NCBI GenBank assembly: GCA_017439235.1
Contig: JAFSJN010000021.1
Span: forward strand, 1-47,511
Length of the DNA stretch: 47,511 nt
From: Paludibacteraceae bacterium
Lineage (GTDB): Bacteria; Bacteroidota; Bacteroidia; Bacteroidales; Paludibacteraceae
Reading direction: 5' to 3'
A program made the position numbers and the translations under genes. This document shows positions 14,962 through 24,101 of the stretch, piece after piece. Position 1 is the first letter of the stretch. Every line of letters begins with the position of its first letter. The notes below the pieces were generated by a model. The model worked only from the letters and a program-made list of their open reading frames with translations. It did no database searches and was not told the origin of the DNA.

Positions 14962-16299
14962 TCAGTTTTTAAAATACTTTTCCATCAGTCTGAGACTATC
15001 ATTCTTGCACAAAACGACTACGCGGTCGCCCGGCAAAATCTCTGTCTCACCATTCACCAATATACCTTCATCAGCCCGAACGATGGCACCTATAGTAGCG
15101 TCATAGGGCAGGTTAATATCGCGTACACGACCGCGCGTTACGCGACTGCCTTCCAGAGCCATAAATTCCACAATCTCTGCATCGGCAGAAGTGAGGTTGC
15201 GCACATTTAATACACTGGCATTGAGGAGCATTTGATAAATATAACTAGCGGTAATTGTCTTCTTATTCAGCACGGTGCCGATATCCAAACCTTCGGCCAT
15301 TGAGATATAATCGATATTCTCAACGTCAGCAATCGTCTTATGTACACCAAAGCGTTTAGCAGCCAAGCAGGCAAAGATATTCGCTTCGCTGGAATCCGTT
15401 ACGGCCACAAATGCATCTGCATCCTGTATGCCCTCTTCTTGCAGAGCCTGCATGTCGCTACCATCAGCATGGATAATGAGGGCATTGTCTACCTTTTCGC
15501 TCAAGCGGGTACAGAGGTCTCGGTCTGCTTCCAGAATCTTGATGTTCAATTCATGAGGAAGGTTCTGTACAGCCTTTTGAGCCATGCGTGTGCCGCCAAA
15601 GAAGATGATATTTTGAATCTCACGCTTAACCTTACCGGTCTGTTCGCGCAAGAATTCCATATTGTCCTTGGTGCAGATCGCATAGATCATGTCCCCAAGT
15701 TCTACTTCATCAGTGCCGCGAGGAATAATCGTCTCTGTGCCTCGTTTGATAGCTACAATACGGTAACGTCCGTCCGCAAAATAGCCGGACATAAACTTGT
15801 GACCAATGATATCCGCATTCTCGCGAATCTTGACTACGCATAGTTCCAAAGCATTGTCGCATAGGCTAATATGATAGCGCAGCCATGAGTTCTTAAGCGA
15901 CTCTACTATCTCGTGCGCCGCTAACACCTCCGGATAGATAAGGTGATGCAATCCCATATCCTCGAAGAATGCACGGTTCTCGGGCAGCAGATACTCGTAG
16001 TTGTCAATACGCGCCAAGGTGCGGCGGGCACCTAATTGTTTGGCAATCATACAGGCTGTCATATTCTCCGTCTCGTGGGGCGTAACGGAGATAAACAGAT
16101 CTGCCCCTTTGACACCAATATCCCGCAAATCGTGGATAGAGGTGGGGTTGCCTACCTTAGTGATGATGTCATAGTTAGCAGCCAGATCTCCCAAACGCTC
16201 TGGGAATTCGTCCATAAGGCTGATGTCCATGTTTTCGCGCGAGAGCAATTTGGCTAGGTGAGTGCCTACCTCCCCAGCGCCTGCAATAATGATTCGCAT
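14962..16299 (-). CDS. trkA: Trk system regulatory subunit TrkA
   Basis: The 445-aa cytoplasmic protein gates TrkH in response to bound nucleotides. It has two RCK units: an N-terminal Rossmann motif MRIIIAGAGEVGTHLA followed by a TrkA-C domain (about 140-215, ELCVVKIRENADIIG), and a second, less perfect Rossmann region IIFFGGTRMAQKAV at about 230 followed by a second TrkA-C domain (about 365-445). The second glycine motif (GGTRMA) departs from GxGxxG, as in many two-domain TrkAs. The start overlaps the dxs 3' end by 34 nt. Confidence 0.95.
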   Translation of the reverse strand: MRIIIAGAGEVGTHLAKLLSRENMDISLMDEFPERLGDLAANYDIITKVGNPTSIHDLRDIGVKGADLFISVTPHETENMTACMIAKQLGARRTLARIDNYEYLLPENRAFFEDMGLHHLIYPEVLAAHEIVESLKNSWLRYHISLCDNALELCVVKIRENADIIGHKFMSGYFADGRYRIVAIKRGTETIIPRGTDEVELGDMIYAICTKDNMEFLREQTGKVKREIQNIIFFGGTRMAQKAVQNLPHELNIKILEADRDLCTRLSEKVDNALIIHADGSDMQALQEEGIQDADAFVAVTDSSEANIFACLAAKRFGVHKTIADVENIDYISMAEGLDIGTVLNKKTITASYIYQMLLNASVLNVRNLTSADAEIVEFMALEGSRVTRGRVRDINLPYDATIGAIVRADEGILVNGETEILPGDRVVVLCKNDSLRLMEKYFKN

Positions 16300-18155
16300 A
16301 ATCCTTGTTTATCTAAATGCAGCAATTGGTACAGTTCCTTCGTGCTGCCATGTTCTACAAATTGATCGTTAATACCTAATCGGGTAACGGAAGCCGTGTA
16401 ACCTTTGTCGGCAAAATACTCGACGACGGCGCTTCCCAAACCTCCGGCTATCACTCCGTCTTCGATAGTTACCACCCGTTTGAAGTGTGTTCCCACCTCA
16501 TCTAACAGTTTAGTATCTATCGGTTTAAGCCAACGAATATCATAATGTGCAATCTTGTATCCTTGTTCGTACAACTGTGCTATTGCATCGGCTGCTGTGT
16601 TGCCAATAGCGCCTAAGGTGAGAACAGCCAAATCTGTACCTTGTCGTAGGCATGCTCCTTGTCCTACTACAACGGGGATATGAGGCTCGTCGGGTGAGAG
16701 TTGCGATGTGCGACCACGTGGGTAACGGATGGCTATAGGAGCGTCAAAAGAGGCTGCTAAGTGCATCATAGCACGCAAGTCGTCAGCCGTACGCGGCGCA
16801 CCGATGGTCATGTTGGGGACAGGACGCAGGTAGGCTAAGTCAAGTAATCCGTGATGAGTGGCACCATCATTACCTACTATGCCTGCCCGGTCGATACATA
16901 GTACTACAGGCAAGCGCTGCAGAGCTACATCGTGAATGATGTTGTCATACGCACGCTGCATAAAACTGGAGTAGATGTTGCAGAATGGCTTCATCCCTTG
17001 TTTGGCCAGGCCGGCTGAGAACGTAACAGCGTGTCCTTCGGCGATTCCCACATCGAAGACACGTTCGGGAAACTCTTTCTGCATGATGGTCATAGAGCAT
17101 CCTGAAGGCATAGCCGGCGTAATACCGACAATGGTCTCGTCTTGTCGTGCCAACTCAAGTAGTGTCTGACCAAAGACCTCTTGCCATAGGGGATTAACAT
17201 CCGTACCGGAAGAGGCATTGCGTATGCCAGACTCGACATTAAATTCACCCGGAGCATGCCAAACGGTCTGGTCATTCTCAGCAGGTTCGTAGCCTTTGCC
17301 TTTCTTTGTAATAATATGCAGGACCTTAGGTCCACGATGGTGCTTGATTTCAGTAAGGATACGCACCAGGTCGTCTACATTGTGTCCATCGGCTGGCCCA
17401 AAGTAACGCAGATTCAACCCCTGGAAGATGTTAGCCGGCTGACGCGTCAAAATAGTCTTGAGGTTATTATTAAAGCGGCGCATCTTATCTGTTCGGCGTG
17501 CATCTATCAAGTGCAGTTTAAGAGCCATCTTGTACAGATTCCAACGCAGTTTGTTGTAGCTTTCGCTGGTAGTCATGTCGACCAAATACTGTGTGAAACC
17601 ACCTTTGATAGGGTCGATGGCCATATTGTTGTCGTTGAGGATGATGAGCAAGTTGTTCTTGTCCATCGAGGTGTTGTTGATGCCCTCAAAAGCCAAGCCT
17701 CCCGTCATAGCTCCGTCACCGATAATAGCTACGACATTGCGATTCTCATGACGCATCTCCGAACCTATTTCTATCCCCAAGGCAGCAGAAATACTATTAG
17801 AAGCGTGTCCGGCAATAAAGGCATCGTATTCGCTCTCTGCAGGAGTGGGGAAGGGAGCTAAGCCCCGGAATTGACGATTAGTAGAGAAACGGTCACGTCG
17901 GCCGGTTAGAATCTTATGAGCATAAGCCTGGTGACCAACGTCCCAGACCAGTTTATCATCGGGTGTATTGAAGACATAATGTAATGCCACCGTCAATTCT
18001 ATCGTCCCCAACGAGGAGGCCAAGTGACCGGGATTATGACTCAATTCCCGAATAATAAAGTCCCGCAATTCGCTACAAACCTCAGGCAAAACGGAGCGAT
18101 CCAATTGCTTCAAATCCGCAGGACTGTCGATATGGTTTAAGTACTTATAATCCAT
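16266..18155 (-). CDS. dxs: 1-deoxy-D-xylulose-5-phosphate synthase
   Basis: The 629-aa thiamine-diphosphate enzyme condenses pyruvate with glyceraldehyde 3-phosphate, the first step of the MEP isoprenoid pathway. Visible are HNPGHLASSLGTIELTVAL (active-site His), GHQAYAHKILTGR, the TPP motif GDGAMTGGLAFEGINN, the family insert with DGHNVDDLV, the transketolase-like pyrimidine domain (IVGITPAMPSG, FPERVFDVGIAEGHAV) and a C-terminal domain (TIEDGVIAGGLGSAV). ATG 18155 is chosen because the promoter at 18189-18220 would be internal to the longer frame. It is the first gene of an eight-gene minus-strand run. Confidence 0.96.
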   Translation of the reverse strand: MDYKYLNHIDSPADLKQLDRSVLPEVCSELRDFIIRELSHNPGHLASSLGTIELTVALHYVFNTPDDKLVWDVGHQAYAHKILTGRRDRFSTNRQFRGLAPFPTPAESEYDAFIAGHASNSISAALGIEIGSEMRHENRNVVAIIGDGAMTGGLAFEGINNTSMDKNNLLIILNDNNMAIDPIKGGFTQYLVDMTTSESYNKLRWNLYKMALKLHLIDARRTDKMRRFNNNLKTILTRQPANIFQGLNLRYFGPADGHNVDDLVRILTEIKHHRGPKVLHIITKKGKGYEPAENDQTVWHAPGEFNVESGIRNASSGTDVNPLWQEVFGQTLLELARQDETIVGITPAMPSGCSMTIMQKEFPERVFDVGIAEGHAVTFSAGLAKQGMKPFCNIYSSFMQRAYDNIIHDVALQRLPVVLCIDRAGIVGNDGATHHGLLDLAYLRPVPNMTIGAPRTADDLRAMMHLAASFDAPIAIRYPRGRTSQLSPDEPHIPVVVGQGACLRQGTDLAVLTLGAIGNTAADAIAQLYEQGYKIAHYDIRWLKPIDTKLLDEVGTHFKRVVTIEDGVIAGGLGSAVVEYFADKGYTASVTRLGINDQFVEHGSTKELYQLLHLDKQGLCESLLQALGR

Positions 18156-18188
18156 ACATACGCGCGCATATTCGCGCAATTTAGCCTG

Positions 18189-18220
18189 CAAAGATACGAA
18201 GATTTTTGCAAATACACAAA
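18189..18220 (-). promoter_or_regulatory. Promoter of the dxs-trkAH-coaE-engB run
   Basis: On the minus strand the -7 box is TATCTTTG (18196-18189) and the -33 TTTG is at 18220-18217, spacing 20. It is the only convincing promoter I find for the run down to 8688. Confidence 0.75.
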
Positions 18221-18264
18221 TTTTTTGTAATTTTTTATCGAAATAGAGGCAGATTATGCCACAA

Positions 18265-19602
18265 TTAGAAGCGCAGACCTAATCCGGCGTCTATAAATTC
18301 TGCCCGCACACCGTGGGTCTTCAACCCCAATTGTACGAACAGGTGGTCGGTACATAAGTACTTAAGAACGAAGCGGGTGTACAACCAGCCGTCTTGCTTT
18401 GTGCTGGCATTGGCCAGGTCGTAAGAGTAGAAAATAGAGCGGTGAAGACTTTTGTTGTTATCGTCAGCCTTCTTAGCCTCGTTGTAAGGCTCTAAATTTT
18501 TGATAGGATCGAAGAAATAAAAACCAATGTGTAGTCCGGCAGTAAGACGTCCGATGACGAACTCCGGTTGGAGGCTGAAACCAACGCGGAAGCAGTTCTT
18601 AATGTCGCTCTTAGCAAGATAGGTTTTTTTGAACCAAGTTGTATGTTTCGGTTGGTCACTTCCTGATGGTATCAGGTCTGCACTTACGGCCGAATAATAG
18701 CCATCATAGAAGGCATCTATACCTGCGCCTAACTTAAAGATACTGAGCGGAATCCAATGGGCTGCAATACCAATAGAAGCGACACCGTAAAATTGCATTT
18801 TATCCTGGTTGTCGCGGTAGTAGTTCTGCTTGATTCCTCCCGTTGCGAATACCTCAACATCCCATTTCTTGTCCACATCTTCGTATAGACGTTTTGGCAC
18901 CCGCGGTTGAGGCGCTTGGTACAGCGGTTTGGTGTGGTGTTTATCGTCCAATCCGGGAGTATAGCGCAGGCCCAATTGACCATTTAGCATGTTGTAGCCC
19001 CCGTTAGGGTGCAAGATGCTACCATTGGATACGTGATGCCATCCTCCGGAAAGAGTAATGTCGAAGCCATTGACGATAGGAAAAGCCATGAATAACTCCA
19101 GCGCCAAATAGGCATTAACAACGCTACCGATAGATTGGTTCGCTATGGGCTTTCCGTTGTCGTCTGCAATACGCGAATAGCGTTGGTATTGCGAAGGAAG
19201 AGTATTGCTGTAAGTCTTTGTGGCAAAGGCCAATCCGACACTCGGACGAATACCAAAAATAAAATGCGGGAGACGCACAAAAGGAGTATTTAGATGGCCG
19301 TGCACCGCGATAACCTGACCGAGCATACGGTCGTTGCCCATATTAAGAAACGTCGCCCCTACGCCGATAGAAGCATTATTCCATTGCTGCAAGCTTTTCA
19401 AACGTCCGGTTGGCAGAAACTCGACGGCAAACGAACCTCCTACGACAGGACGATCAATAAAGGCGTCAACCTTGTCGTCTCGAATGAGCGAACCGGCCAT
19501 ACCGCTCACACGGTAGGCCAGTTCGTATGGAATACTGTCATGCTTAGCCCACGAACAAATACTAAGTAGGCAGCATAAAATAACTATTAGTCTTCGTGGC
19601 AT
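18265..19602 (-). CDS. PagL-like acyloxyacyl hydrolase, outer membrane
   Basis: The 445-aa protein has a signal peptide (about 1-19, MPRRLIVILCCLLSICSWA) and alternating beta-barrel-like segments to a C-terminal aromatic residue (GLGLRF), typical of outer-membrane barrels. The motif WHHVSNGS (His190, Ser192, Asn193) matches the His-Ser/Asn core of lipid A 3-O-deacylases (PagL, acyloxyacyl hydrolase family), and a Bacteroidota-type extension follows. It probably trims an acyl chain from lipid A. It lies 9 bp after the FadL-like gene and shares that promoter. It is longer than Pseudomonas PagL, as is common in Bacteroidales versions. Confidence 0.8.
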   Translation of the reverse strand: MPRRLIVILCCLLSICSWAKHDSIPYELAYRVSGMAGSLIRDDKVDAFIDRPVVGGSFAVEFLPTGRLKSLQQWNNASIGVGATFLNMGNDRMLGQVIAVHGHLNTPFVRLPHFIFGIRPSVGLAFATKTYSNTLPSQYQRYSRIADDNGKPIANQSIGSVVNAYLALELFMAFPIVNGFDITLSGGWHHVSNGSILHPNGGYNMLNGQLGLRYTPGLDDKHHTKPLYQAPQPRVPKRLYEDVDKKWDVEVFATGGIKQNYYRDNQDKMQFYGVASIGIAAHWIPLSIFKLGAGIDAFYDGYYSAVSADLIPSGSDQPKHTTWFKKTYLAKSDIKNCFRVGFSLQPEFVIGRLTAGLHIGFYFFDPIKNLEPYNEAKKADDNNKSLHRSIFYSYDLANASTKQDGWLYTRFVLKYLCTDHLFVQLGLKTHGVRAEFIDAGLGLRF

Positions 19603-19611
19603 TTAGACGAA

Positions 19612-21060
19612 TTAATAGCACATGTTAACAGCAATACCCACTACATCATTCTTACGCGAGAAGTCTACGAGATAGGGCAGACTGGCAGTCTCGGTAATAG
19701 GAACTTGTGTGGTCACCTTGCGGGTGTCGTAGAAAGAGTGCATGTAACCTAAGTCGAGGTTCCAGTGCTCGTTGATGTTCACACGGAAACCCATCAAAAT
19801 AGAGTTACTATTCACCTGGAAGTCCAAATCCGACATCTCTTTGTCTCTTAACTGATAGATACCGCCTTGGTAACCGCAAGAGAAGGTGAGGTATTTGAAG
19901 ATATCCCATTCTAAGCCGAAGCATACCTCGTGCGTACCCGGGTTGTCCTTGTTATTTTTAAGACCGGAAATATTCTCACGCTCAGCGTGTTTCTCGTCAA
20001 AGTAACGATAGGAAACAGCCAGACGCAAGGGCTTAATGGGAGCATACTGAATACCGGTCATCAAATATCCCGGAATATCGCTACGGAAACTCTCTCCGTC
20101 TTGTGCGTTCTTCAGTTGAGCGGCCACCTCTCCCTGTTTAGCGGCAGGACTGTTACTGGCCTTCGTTTTCATTTTTAGATAGGTTTGGAACTGCCAACGG
20201 GCACTAATGTTGAGTTTCTCGTTCAAGCGATAGTCAATACCGATAACCGGAGTGGCGCCAAAGCCTTTCTGCGTGCAATCCAACAGCACATCCGGGATTT
20301 CCTTAACGCTCTCAGCAGTTGCTTGTAAGACGGCTTGTGTGTTGGGATCTGGAACTTGTTGAGCCATACCTAATAAATAATTATAGGCAGGAACATCATA
20401 GTTGTTACCCATCCACATCTTCATGCCGCTCAACCCGCCTTCATAGCTATTGGTAGCATATACGGTTTGCAGACCTAAGCTAACGGCCAAATGGTCCTTG
20501 ATAATCTCATAACTGGTTCCTACATAAACGCCGAACTGATACGATTCGCCGACGATATCGGAATACAAGCTATATGCTACAGGTTGACCTGTGCCGGCCT
20601 GCAGTTGGTAGGCTTTGGCTGCCAACACACGCTCCAGCAGACCTATACCGTCTTGGAATTTACATTTTCCGCCGCCACCGACAACATTAAACGAAGCTTG
20701 GATATTCCATCTATCCCAGTTGTATGCGAGACGAGCAAACGGAATAACCGGAGCAAAGGCTTTGCCTTTGTACTTAAAGGTTGGGTTACCGATATGGTCT
20801 TTGTTCAAAGCAAACGGTTCAAAGGTCACTTTCGTGTTTCGTTCTTGAATTGCTGTTTGCATTCCTACCGAAGCATGGATGCCATTCGGCAAAAAAGCCG
20901 TTCCTGCAGGATTGTAATAAATGCCATCAATGTCAATAGCGCCCTCGCGCGCAGGATTACGAAGGTAAGCTGCAGACATGTTCGTGTTAGTTACTGTTCC
21001 ACCGGCCAACATAACCAGACTCCCCATCAATAATGCCCCAGAGATAAAAATCTTCTTCAT
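19612..21060 (-). CDS. OmpP1/FadL/TodX-family outer-membrane transporter
   Basis: The 482-aa barrel protein imports hydrophobic compounds such as long-chain fatty acids. The signal peptide spans about 1-20. The mature N-terminus has family features: NTNMSAAYLRNPAREG and IDIDGIYYNPAGTAFLPNG (the YNPAG motif). Amphipathic beta-strands run throughout, including WDRWNIQASFNVVGGGG, LRLAVSYRYFDEKHAE and the final VVGIAVNMCY. It has its own strong promoter and lies upstream of the PagL-like gene, making a two-gene outer-membrane unit. The substrate cannot be stated. Confidence 0.9.
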   Translation of the reverse strand: MKKIFISGALLMGSLVMLAGGTVTNTNMSAAYLRNPAREGAIDIDGIYYNPAGTAFLPNGIHASVGMQTAIQERNTKVTFEPFALNKDHIGNPTFKYKGKAFAPVIPFARLAYNWDRWNIQASFNVVGGGGKCKFQDGIGLLERVLAAKAYQLQAGTGQPVAYSLYSDIVGESYQFGVYVGTSYEIIKDHLAVSLGLQTVYATNSYEGGLSGMKMWMGNNYDVPAYNYLLGMAQQVPDPNTQAVLQATAESVKEIPDVLLDCTQKGFGATPVIGIDYRLNEKLNISARWQFQTYLKMKTKASNSPAAKQGEVAAQLKNAQDGESFRSDIPGYLMTGIQYAPIKPLRLAVSYRYFDEKHAERENISGLKNNKDNPGTHEVCFGLEWDIFKYLTFSCGYQGGIYQLRDKEMSDLDFQVNSNSILMGFRVNINEHWNLDLGYMHSFYDTRKVTTQVPITETASLPYLVDFSRKNDVVGIAVNMCY

Positions 21061-21123
21061 CTTTTTTGTTGTTTTAGTTAATAAATAATGTTATCTCCTC
21101 CCAAAAATCCGCAAAAAACGGCG

Positions 21124-21154
21124 CAAAAGTATAAAAAATATTTGATACACCAAA
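21124..21154 (-). promoter_or_regulatory. Promoter of the FadL/PagL unit
   Basis: On the minus strand the -7 box is TACTTTTG (21131-21124) and the -33 TTTG is at 21154-21151, spacing 19. It is back to back with the ffh promoter; the two -33 elements are 5 bp apart. Confidence 0.8.
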
Positions 21155-21159
21155 ATAAA

Positions 21160-21191
21160 TTTGTAGAAATGTGTTTTTTTTTGTACCTTTG
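21160..21191 (+). promoter_or_regulatory. Promoter of the ffh operon
   Basis: The -33 TTTG (21160-21163) and -7 TACCTTTG (21184-21191) are 20 bp apart. A five-codon frame ATG...TGA at 21208-21225 overlaps the ffh start codon out of frame. Confidence 0.85.
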
Positions 21192-21217
21192 CACGCAAAT
21201 TTATAGAATGGATAACT

Positions 21218-22516
21218 ATGTTTGACAATTTAAGCGAACGTTTAGAACGAAGTTTTAAGATTTTAAAGGGTGAGGGTCGTATCACCGAGATTAATATTGC
21301 GGAGACGGTTAAGGATATCCGTAAGGCTTTATTGGAAGCTGACGTCAATTATAAGACGGCAAAGCAGTTTACCGATGAGGTTAAGCAAAAGGCATTAGGA
21401 CAGAATGTGATGACGAGTGTCCGTCCAGGGCAACTGATGGTCAAGATTACCCACGATGAATTGGCCGCTTTGATGGGGGGTGAGGCTACAGAGCTGAACC
21501 TGAAGGGTTCTCCCGCCATCATCTTGATGGCTGGTTTACAAGGCTCCGGTAAAACAACGCATGCAGCCAAATTGGCTCATTTTCTCCAGACCAAGAAGAA
21601 CAAGAAAGTGATGCTCGTAGCGTGCGACGTATATCGTCCGGCCGCAATAGAGCAATTACGAGTATTAGGAGAGCAGGTGGGCTCAAAAGTATATACAGGT
21701 GAGGAAGAACCGAATCCCGTACGTAAGGCCGAAAAAGCTATCCGCGAAGCGCGTACGTACGGCTATGATGTGGTGATTGTCGATACAGCCGGTCGTCTGG
21801 CTATTGATGAGCAGATGATGCAGGAGATTGCCGCCATCAAACAAGCTATTGAGCCGTCTGAGACCCTGTTCGTAGTAGATGCTATGACGGGTCAAGATGC
21901 CGTAAATACCGCTAAAGAGTTCAATGATCGCCTGGATTTTGACGGCGTTATATTAACTAAGTTGGATGGTGATGCTCGTGGTGGTGCGGCACTTAGTATC
22001 CGTTCGGTCGTAGAGAAACCCATTAAGTTTATCGGAACAGGCGAGAAGATGGATGCCTTAGATGTCTTCCATCCAAGTCGTATGGCGGATCGAATCTTAG
22101 GAATGGGAGACGTTGTCAGCTTGGTCGAGCGCGCTCAAGAGCAGTATGACGAAGCTGAAGCGCGCCGTATAAGTAAGCGTATTGCTAAGAACCAATTCGA
22201 CTTTAACGACTTCCTCTCGCAAGTGCAGCAACTCAAGAAAATGGGTAGCATCAAAGATTTGATGGGCATGATTCCCGGCATGAGTAAGGCAATGAAGGAT
22301 GTGGAGGTGAGTGATGATGCCTTCAAACCCATCGAGGCTATGATCAATAGTATGACCCCTGAAGAACGCGCCAATCCGGCATTGCTAAACGGCTCACGCA
22401 AGGAGCGTATAGCTCGTGGAAGCGGTACGACGATTATTGAACTCAATCGCTTCATTAAGCAATTTGAACAGACTAGTAAGATGATGAAGAAGGTGCAACA
22501 AATGCATCGTCGTTAA
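21218..22516 (+). CDS. ffh: Signal recognition particle protein Ffh (SRP54)
   Basis: The 432-aa GTPase binds 4.5S RNA and signal sequences and delivers ribosomes to FtsY. The N domain is at about 1-85 (RKALLEADVNYKTAKQF). The G domain carries GLQGSGKTTHAAKLA (G1), DVYRPAAIEQLRVLG, DTAGRLAIDEQMM (G3), TKLDGDARGGAALS (G4) and FIGTGEKMDALDVFHP. The M domain (about 300-432) is Met-rich, with GSIKDLMGMIPGMSKAM and RIARGSGTTIIELNRFIKQF. It leads a plus-strand run; the lytic transglycosylase begins 8 bp after its stop. Confidence 0.97.
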   Translation: MFDNLSERLERSFKILKGEGRITEINIAETVKDIRKALLEADVNYKTAKQFTDEVKQKALGQNVMTSVRPGQLMVKITHDELAALMGGEATELNLKGSPAIILMAGLQGSGKTTHAAKLAHFLQTKKNKKVMLVACDVYRPAAIEQLRVLGEQVGSKVYTGEEEPNPVRKAEKAIREARTYGYDVVIVDTAGRLAIDEQMMQEIAAIKQAIEPSETLFVVDAMTGQDAVNTAKEFNDRLDFDGVILTKLDGDARGGAALSIRSVVEKPIKFIGTGEKMDALDVFHPSRMADRILGMGDVVSLVERAQEQYDEAEARRISKRIAKNQFDFNDFLSQVQQLKKMGSIKDLMGMIPGMSKAMKDVEVSDDAFKPIEAMINSMTPEERANPALLNGSRKERIARGSGTTIIELNRFIKQFEQTSKMMKKVQQMHRR

Positions 22517-22524
22517 ATAGAACG

Positions 22525-23175
22525 TTGAAAATCAAAGCATTCATAGTATTGTTGATAGTATCGGCCTGCGCATTTATCGCGGGTTGGCAGAATGCATACG
22601 ACGATACTCTGTTAGAGGAAGTAGAAGAAGAGACCGGTATTGTTCCTTATGCCCGTTGGTTTCGTCAATATGCGCCTCAGATAGGTTGGGATTGGGAGAC
22701 CTTGGCTGCCGTAGCGTATCACGAGAGCCGATTCAATCCTCAGGCCTGTTCGCCGCAAGGAGCCAAGGGACTGATGCAGATTATGCCTCGTACTGCGGTA
22801 CGTTACGGATTAAACGATAGTACGATAATGGTGCCGAAGGACAATATAGAAGCTTCCGCCAAGTTCTTCTCGTTTCTGCAGCGTCAATTTGCTTTTGTCG
22901 GCGATAGTACGGAGCAGACTAAGTTTGTGTTAGCCGCATATAATGCCGGTCCTGCGCACATCCATGATGCGCGACGTTTAGCGCGTAAATATGGTGCCAA
23001 TCCATATAGGTGGGAAGATGTGGAGGTCTATATGATGAAGTTGAGCGAGGAAGAATATTATACAGATTCGGTGGTATTGTTCGGAGCATTTAATGCATGG
23101 GAGACCCAACGTTATGTGCGTGGTGTTATGCACACGCGCGCGAGATTAATAAAAGAGTCAAAGCAAGCACAATGA
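22525..23175 (+). CDS. Lytic transglycosylase (SLT/MltF-type catalytic domain)
   Basis: The 216-aa envelope protein cleaves glycan strands, forming 1,6-anhydro-MurNAc. An N-terminal hydrophobic segment (about 3-21, IKAFIVLLIVSACAFIAGW) serves as signal or anchor. The SLT domain shows AVAYHESRFNPQA with catalytic Glu67, GAKGLMQIMPRTA (80-92) and LAAYNAGPAHIHDA, the order typical of MltE/MltF/Slt proteins. The start is TTG 22525, 8 bp after ffh; no ATG fits. The stop overlaps the folD start as ATGA. Confidence 0.9.
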   Translation: MKIKAFIVLLIVSACAFIAGWQNAYDDTLLEEVEEETGIVPYARWFRQYAPQIGWDWETLAAVAYHESRFNPQACSPQGAKGLMQIMPRTAVRYGLNDSTIMVPKDNIEASAKFFSFLQRQFAFVGDSTEQTKFVLAAYNAGPAHIHDARRLARKYGANPYRWEDVEVYMMKLSEEEYYTDSVVLFGAFNAWETQRYVRGVMHTRARLIKESKQAQ

Positions 23176-24101
23176 TGATATTAGATGGAAAAATGGTAGC
23201 CCAAGAGGAGCGCAAGAAATTGTGTACTCTGATAACTAGTTATCAAGAAATGGGTTTAAGAGCGCCTAAGTTGGCGATTGTTCTAGTGGGCCATAATCCT
23301 GCCTCAGAAACCTATGTTAGCAACAAGATGAAGGCTTGTCATGAGGTGGGAATAGAAGTCGACAAACTGGCATTTGAAGAGGATATTACAGAGCAAGAGT
23401 TGCTGAACGTTATTCATCAACTCAATACGGATTCATCGGTTGATGGATTTATTGTCCAGCTGCCCCTGCCGGAGCACATCCGCGAATCCATGGTGTTGAC
23501 CGAGATCGATTACCGCAAGGACGTAGATGGTCTGACGCCGATGAGTATGGGGCGTTCGATACAAGGACTGCGTGCAATTCCGAGTGCTACACCTGCCGGT
23601 ATACGAACCTTACTAGAGTACTATCATATCCAGACGGCAGGTAAACACGTGGTGGTAATAGGGCGCTCAAATATTGTAGGCAAACCGATGGCTATCATGC
23701 TAATGCAACGTCCATATCTGAGTTTGCCAAGTATGAGCGCCTCAACATTAGGAGACGCTACGGTAACTGTCTGCCATAGTAAGACAGACCATCTGGAGGC
23801 TATTTGTCGTACGGCAGATATCATTATCGTAGCAGCCGGATGCCCTGGCTTAGTTAAGGCCAATATGGTCCAACCGGGCGCCACAGTTATCGATGTGGGT
23901 ATCAATCGTATAGAAGACCCGTCAACTCCTCGCGGCTATCGCTTGGTCGGAGATGTCGACTTCGAACATGTTGCTCCAATAGCCGGAGCGATATCGCCGG
24001 TACCAGGTGGAGTAGGGCCGATGACTATTGTGAGTCTGCTAAAGAATGTTGTGGTCGTGTATGGCGGAAAATTGTTGGGTGCAAAGGTTGGAGAAGAATG
24101 A
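23172..24101 (+). CDS. folD: Methylenetetrahydrofolate dehydrogenase / cyclohydrolase
   Basis: The 309-aa bifunctional enzyme interconverts 5,10-methylene-THF, 5,10-methenyl-THF and 10-formyl-THF. Motifs are ASETYVSNKMKACHEVGIE with the catalytic Lys, DGFIVQLPLPEH, KDVDGLTPMSMGR, IPSATPAGIRTLLEYY, VVIGRSNIVGKPMAIML (NADP-binding) and PVPGGVGPMTIVSLLKN. A stretch after YLSLPSMSASTLGDA is slightly longer than in E. coli FolD. The first of two adjacent ATGs (23172, 23175) is taken, overlapping the previous TGA. The stop overlaps the prfA start (ATGA). Confidence 0.96.
   Translation: MMILDGKMVAQEERKKLCTLITSYQEMGLRAPKLAIVLVGHNPASETYVSNKMKACHEVGIEVDKLAFEEDITEQELLNVIHQLNTDSSVDGFIVQLPLPEHIRESMVLTEIDYRKDVDGLTPMSMGRSIQGLRAIPSATPAGIRTLLEYYHIQTAGKHVVVIGRSNIVGKPMAIMLMQRPYLSLPSMSASTLGDATVTVCHSKTDHLEAICRTADIIIVAAGCPGLVKANMVQPGATVIDVGINRIEDPSTPRGYRLVGDVDFEHVAPIAGAISPVPGGVGPMTIVSLLKNVVVVYGGKLLGAKVGEE

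Noticed and set aside
15340-15843. 167-aa plus-strand frame opposite trkA
   Set aside because: It is a shadow of the RCK domains; no start context or family match.
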